From: Azolla caroliniana
Taxonomy: Eukaryota > Polypodiophyta
Assembly: GCA_043228905.1 (NCBI GenBank)
Contig: JBHGNT010000013.1
Coordinates: 17,112,001-17,176,000, forward strand
Direction of reading: 5' to 3'
DNA length: 64,000 bases
The notes under the pieces were generated by a model. That model was not told the DNA's origin, ran no database searches, and was given only the letters and a program-made list of their open reading frames with translations. The position numbers and the translations under genes are program-made. Shown one piece after another: positions 60,641-64,000 of the stretch. Every line of letters begins with the position of its first letter. The first letter of the stretch is position 1.

Positions 60641-63600
60641 CACCTTTGTTTTGTTGATGGGCCTGCCCACCTTTTCACACCATAACAATCCATTCTGGTG
60701 TTGTCCATTCCCACCATAACAATCCTCCATGGATTCACAATCTGAATCTATCGTATCACGAGAACGGGATGGCAATTCATGACACCTGTCACCTTATAGC
60801 CGCGGATCCGAGGAACATTCAGGAGCATCCTCGGGCTAATTGATGAACCTCATTCTGAGGGGCTTTTGTATTGGGGCATCGGGAGCAGGATCGTGTCCAC
60901 CGGGTGGCCCTAGTAGGATCAACCGTATCGTGTTTGTGTGAGTCACCACGAAGCTCAATAACTTTACACTCGCGAACCTCGAAGCTTGTATATTGTGTAG
61001 CCATTTAGACTAGGAGACCTAGCATTCCTATAGTATGTCATAAACCTTAAAATATTTGCTTCCACTCCAATTTAACTAATAATCTCACCCTATCGTTAAG
61101 CCCCCTTAAATCCATGGTTCCAATCGCAATGGCATTTGCCTACAAATGCTCCTTGTCCCTAACATTCAATGTAAATCCATAAGACTCCACTTGAGCCTTG
61201 ATTCATGTCGAATTGTTGGTTGGAATCAAGTAAAACATAAACCGCCACTTTGGAACCCTCTGTGAACTAATATCTGAAAGACACAATACATAATTCTTAT
61301 ATTCCTAGTGGAATGTTCAAGTCACGTTGTTTACTTGGTGGTTTTCAACCTTAGTCCCAAATGTGAGTTTAGTTTGTGTTATTTATGTATTGCATGTTAG
61401 TTTAGAGCCCCAATTTTCAAACACTCGAACATGACACACGTAGCTACCATGTTAATCAATGGGTGGTAGACACATGATGGGCAGAAGTTAGAACAAAGCA
61501 TTGGATGGTCATTTGGATATGATTAATTTTTTAATATCAAGTGACAACAACATGTGATTTGCTCTCGAATGCTCCCTCATTTTGACCTAGATTCATTCAT
61601 GTTGGGTTCAAATTCCACACCTAATCATGTATCGTTCCGAGTTCTTTTCATTATCTTCTTCGTCTTATGAAAATTTGTGTTGTTAAAAAGTGCTCGACGT
61701 GGCAATGTTAGAGCTCTTATAATTTTCGAAGGCTTAGCTCTAGATATTAAGCAAGAATGGAAAAGTGACCTCTCCAAAAGCAAAATACATATACTTGCTT
61801 ATCATACATTTCAACTTCAAGTCTTCCCATTATCCTTTTTGCATACATTAATAGTGTCTTAAAAAAAGGTGTGTGTTTCTCTCTCACACACAAATAACGT
61901 AAAGGAATCCAATCAAGTAGTAAAGAAGACAAACATTTCTCTTACTTTTGCAACTGAAGTGCTCATAAGGTCTTCATAAGCCCAAGACCGGAGAGAGAAA
62001 GAAAGAAAATAATAAACACAAAGCATTGGGGTCCATTCCACTCAATATTCTAAACACGAGGAACATTAAGTCTTGACTCACTATAAATTAAGCCTTCCTC
62101 ATATATACCCTTGCATCTAATCAATCTATACTTTTCAAAGTTACTAATTGTGGGTGATATGATTTTTATGAGCTACTTCCGGCTACATTCTTTTGATTAA
62201 TAACACAATGGTAAATTCGAAAACAATTAAGTAGATTCTCCCCTACTCCCCAAACGGTTTAGGAATCGGCAATAGCTTGGCTCGAGCCTAAACCGAACAA
62301 TTACGGCTTAATCGGCTTGGCTAAACTGGTTCCTAAACTGAACCATTGCCAACTCGTAAGTGTGATGTTTCTCTTTCACATATTATTTGTTGGATGTATA
62401 AATGGTGGGTTTTCATTCACATGGAGCACGCATGCATGCATATATACCAATGTTACAAAGATATTTATATTCGTACATGCATAAAGTCATCCATGCACAA
62501 CATGACAATGAACTATAAACATCATATTTAGTTCATCGGTAGCAATGGGATGTGAGAGAGAGATCATTTTGAATCCTAAATAAGGAGATTCCTAAATTTC
62601 ACAAGATATTGTGTAGCTTTCTTTGAGTTTGGGTCATATACTCTTTTTTATTGAAAATCCTCCCAAGGACCATAGTTTTACCATCATCTTCAAGTAGTGT
62701 AGGGCCACTTGTGACGCTATTTATTTGAATTGTTCCTTTTTTGTTTGTACTAATTGAAAGGCATTATCATTGATAATGTGAAACGTATGAGAGGACCTAT
62801 ACGATTTCGATGCCAACAACAACATGGGATACACAAGTAAACATAATTACCAATGGTGTTCATTCTTATAGGCATGCTACTAATAGCAAGATTACAAGTG
62901 TTTTCTGCATCACTTATGCTTACTTGGAACAAAACGTTGAGCAATTGTTAAAGTACTCATGACAAACTCAAAGGGATAACTTTGTGCATTCAAAATCTTT
63001 GGGTATGTCGCATGTGCTTAATCATTTATGTAATAATTTATAAATACAAACAAAATTGCATTACGAATGTGTATTGTCATGGAATTCACATAAAATTGTG
63101 CTTGGCTCTAGAAACAAGTCTTTGTAAACAAATAAATTTTAAGAGTTTGCAATTGTTTCACACTCATTGAACTACAGTCAACAACCTCATCTTTATGTTA
63201 CATAGATTTGTAGTTATGCTATGATACAGTCAACACACTTAGATTTACAAGGTGCCTATTAAGTTTACATATGGCTAAAAACAATTGATGTTATTGTCCT
63301 GAAAGAGGATCATTTGATAATCCATTGGATCCATGACCAACCCCCCAACAAAGGGCTTGATAATGTCCATGTCTATGATATGTGAAGTTATGAGCAAGTA
63401 AGAGACACCTTGTTCTACCATACATGACCAAAAGAAGTGCACCATTATGAAATAAAGATGGTCAATTTAGATCACCCAAATTGTTATGGCCCCTCATATA
63501 TATAACCATAGTTAGTCCATTGTTGTTCATTTGGTTGTGGATTATAGACTATGATCTATGAGTCAAAATTATACTTTATGATTGATGAATCATAATTTTT

Positions 63601-64000
63601 TGTTATGAATTATGGTTATAGATCATGGTTTCATGAATTATCATTAGAATTTAGCATATGTGTTATGTTTTAAAATTCCCCTTATATGTTCATTCTTTTG
63701 GCTATTAAGAAGCAAGTATGCTATAAGAATTACACTATAAGAAACTAAGGGTTTTTATATTGATGATAAAATCAATTAATGTCTATTTATATATGGTTGC
63801 CAAAAACATAACAATGGAATACACCATAGCATTTGTGAGTGTTATAATAGTAAGGATAGTAAATATTTTAGTAGGATTGACTCATACAAAGATGCCATCA
63901 ACATATGTATCAATACAACTTGCAACACTTACAAAGCTACCACCGTCAATTTACAAATTGTTCTGGATATTTACAAATGGTCAAACAAGTTGATGTTTAG
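60641..64000. other. AT-rich intergenic DNA, no gene seen
   Basis: No open frame here shows a recognisable motif, codon bias or retroelement domain. Short homopolymer and TA/CA-rich stretches and small GCATGCAT repeats (about 62430) occur. It may include fully decayed repeats. Confidence 0.45.

Noticed and set aside
60780-61005. Possible tRNA or structured RNA in a GC-richer island
   Set aside because: No A-box/B-box pair or cloverleaf could be formed, and no motif was recognised.

Overview
The window looks like nuclear DNA of a land plant, or at least a streptophyte. It is packed with Ty1/copia and Ty3/gypsy LTR retrotransposons, including gypsy integrases that carry a chromodomain, plus one truncated LINE. 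It also holds one apparent host gene of the CCT-domain (CIA2-like) type. I cannot name the species. No rRNA gene, convincing tRNA gene, CRISPR array or bacterial-style operon was seen.

Layout. 1-2000: remnant of a Tnt1/Tork-like copia element (minus). 2000-3246: unassigned AT-rich DNA and LTR-like leader. 3247-5798 and 38655-38705: an old gypsy element G0 (plus), split by everything between. 5799-38346: gypsy element G1 (minus), itself split by copia C1 (7337-12813), gypsy G2 (15453-29456), a solo LTR S2 (29660-30304) and copia C2 (31070-36391). G2 is in turn split by gypsy G3 (18659-28058). Target-site duplications were found for C1 (ACCGG), G2 (CTGTA), G3 (GCCAT), S2 (CACCT), C2 (TTCTC) and, as 4 bp, for G1 (ACGT). 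LTR-LTR divergence falls with nesting depth: G1 about 6-7%, C1 about 5%, G2 about 2%, C2 about 1%, G3 about 0.4%. 38350-46173: solo LTRs, a gypsy leader and LTR (G7), a chromovirus pol (G5), a 5'-truncated LINE and a second chromodomain-type gypsy 3' end (G6). 46174-49870: a decayed relative of G2/G3 (G4) carrying a solo LTR (S3). 49871-55907: an old copia (minus) interrupted by a deletion-derivative copia C3 (52324-54650). 55908-64000: mostly low-copy AT-rich DNA with the CCT-domain gene on the minus strand (about 57.8-60.1 kb).

The two youngest elements, C2 and G3, keep complete gag-pol frames and could encode the whole replication cycle: Gag, protease, reverse transcriptase, RNase H and integrase. 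G3, G2 and G4 belong to one gypsy group with three unusual shared traits. They have a second long coiled-coil ORF after pol. Where both genes remain (G2, G3), there is an A-rich tract between the two ORFs. All three have a conserved, apparently structured 40-nt block directly before the 3' LTR where a polypurine tract would be expected. That block ends in a sequence complementary to the element's own primer-binding site. This is my main candidate for an undescribed system.
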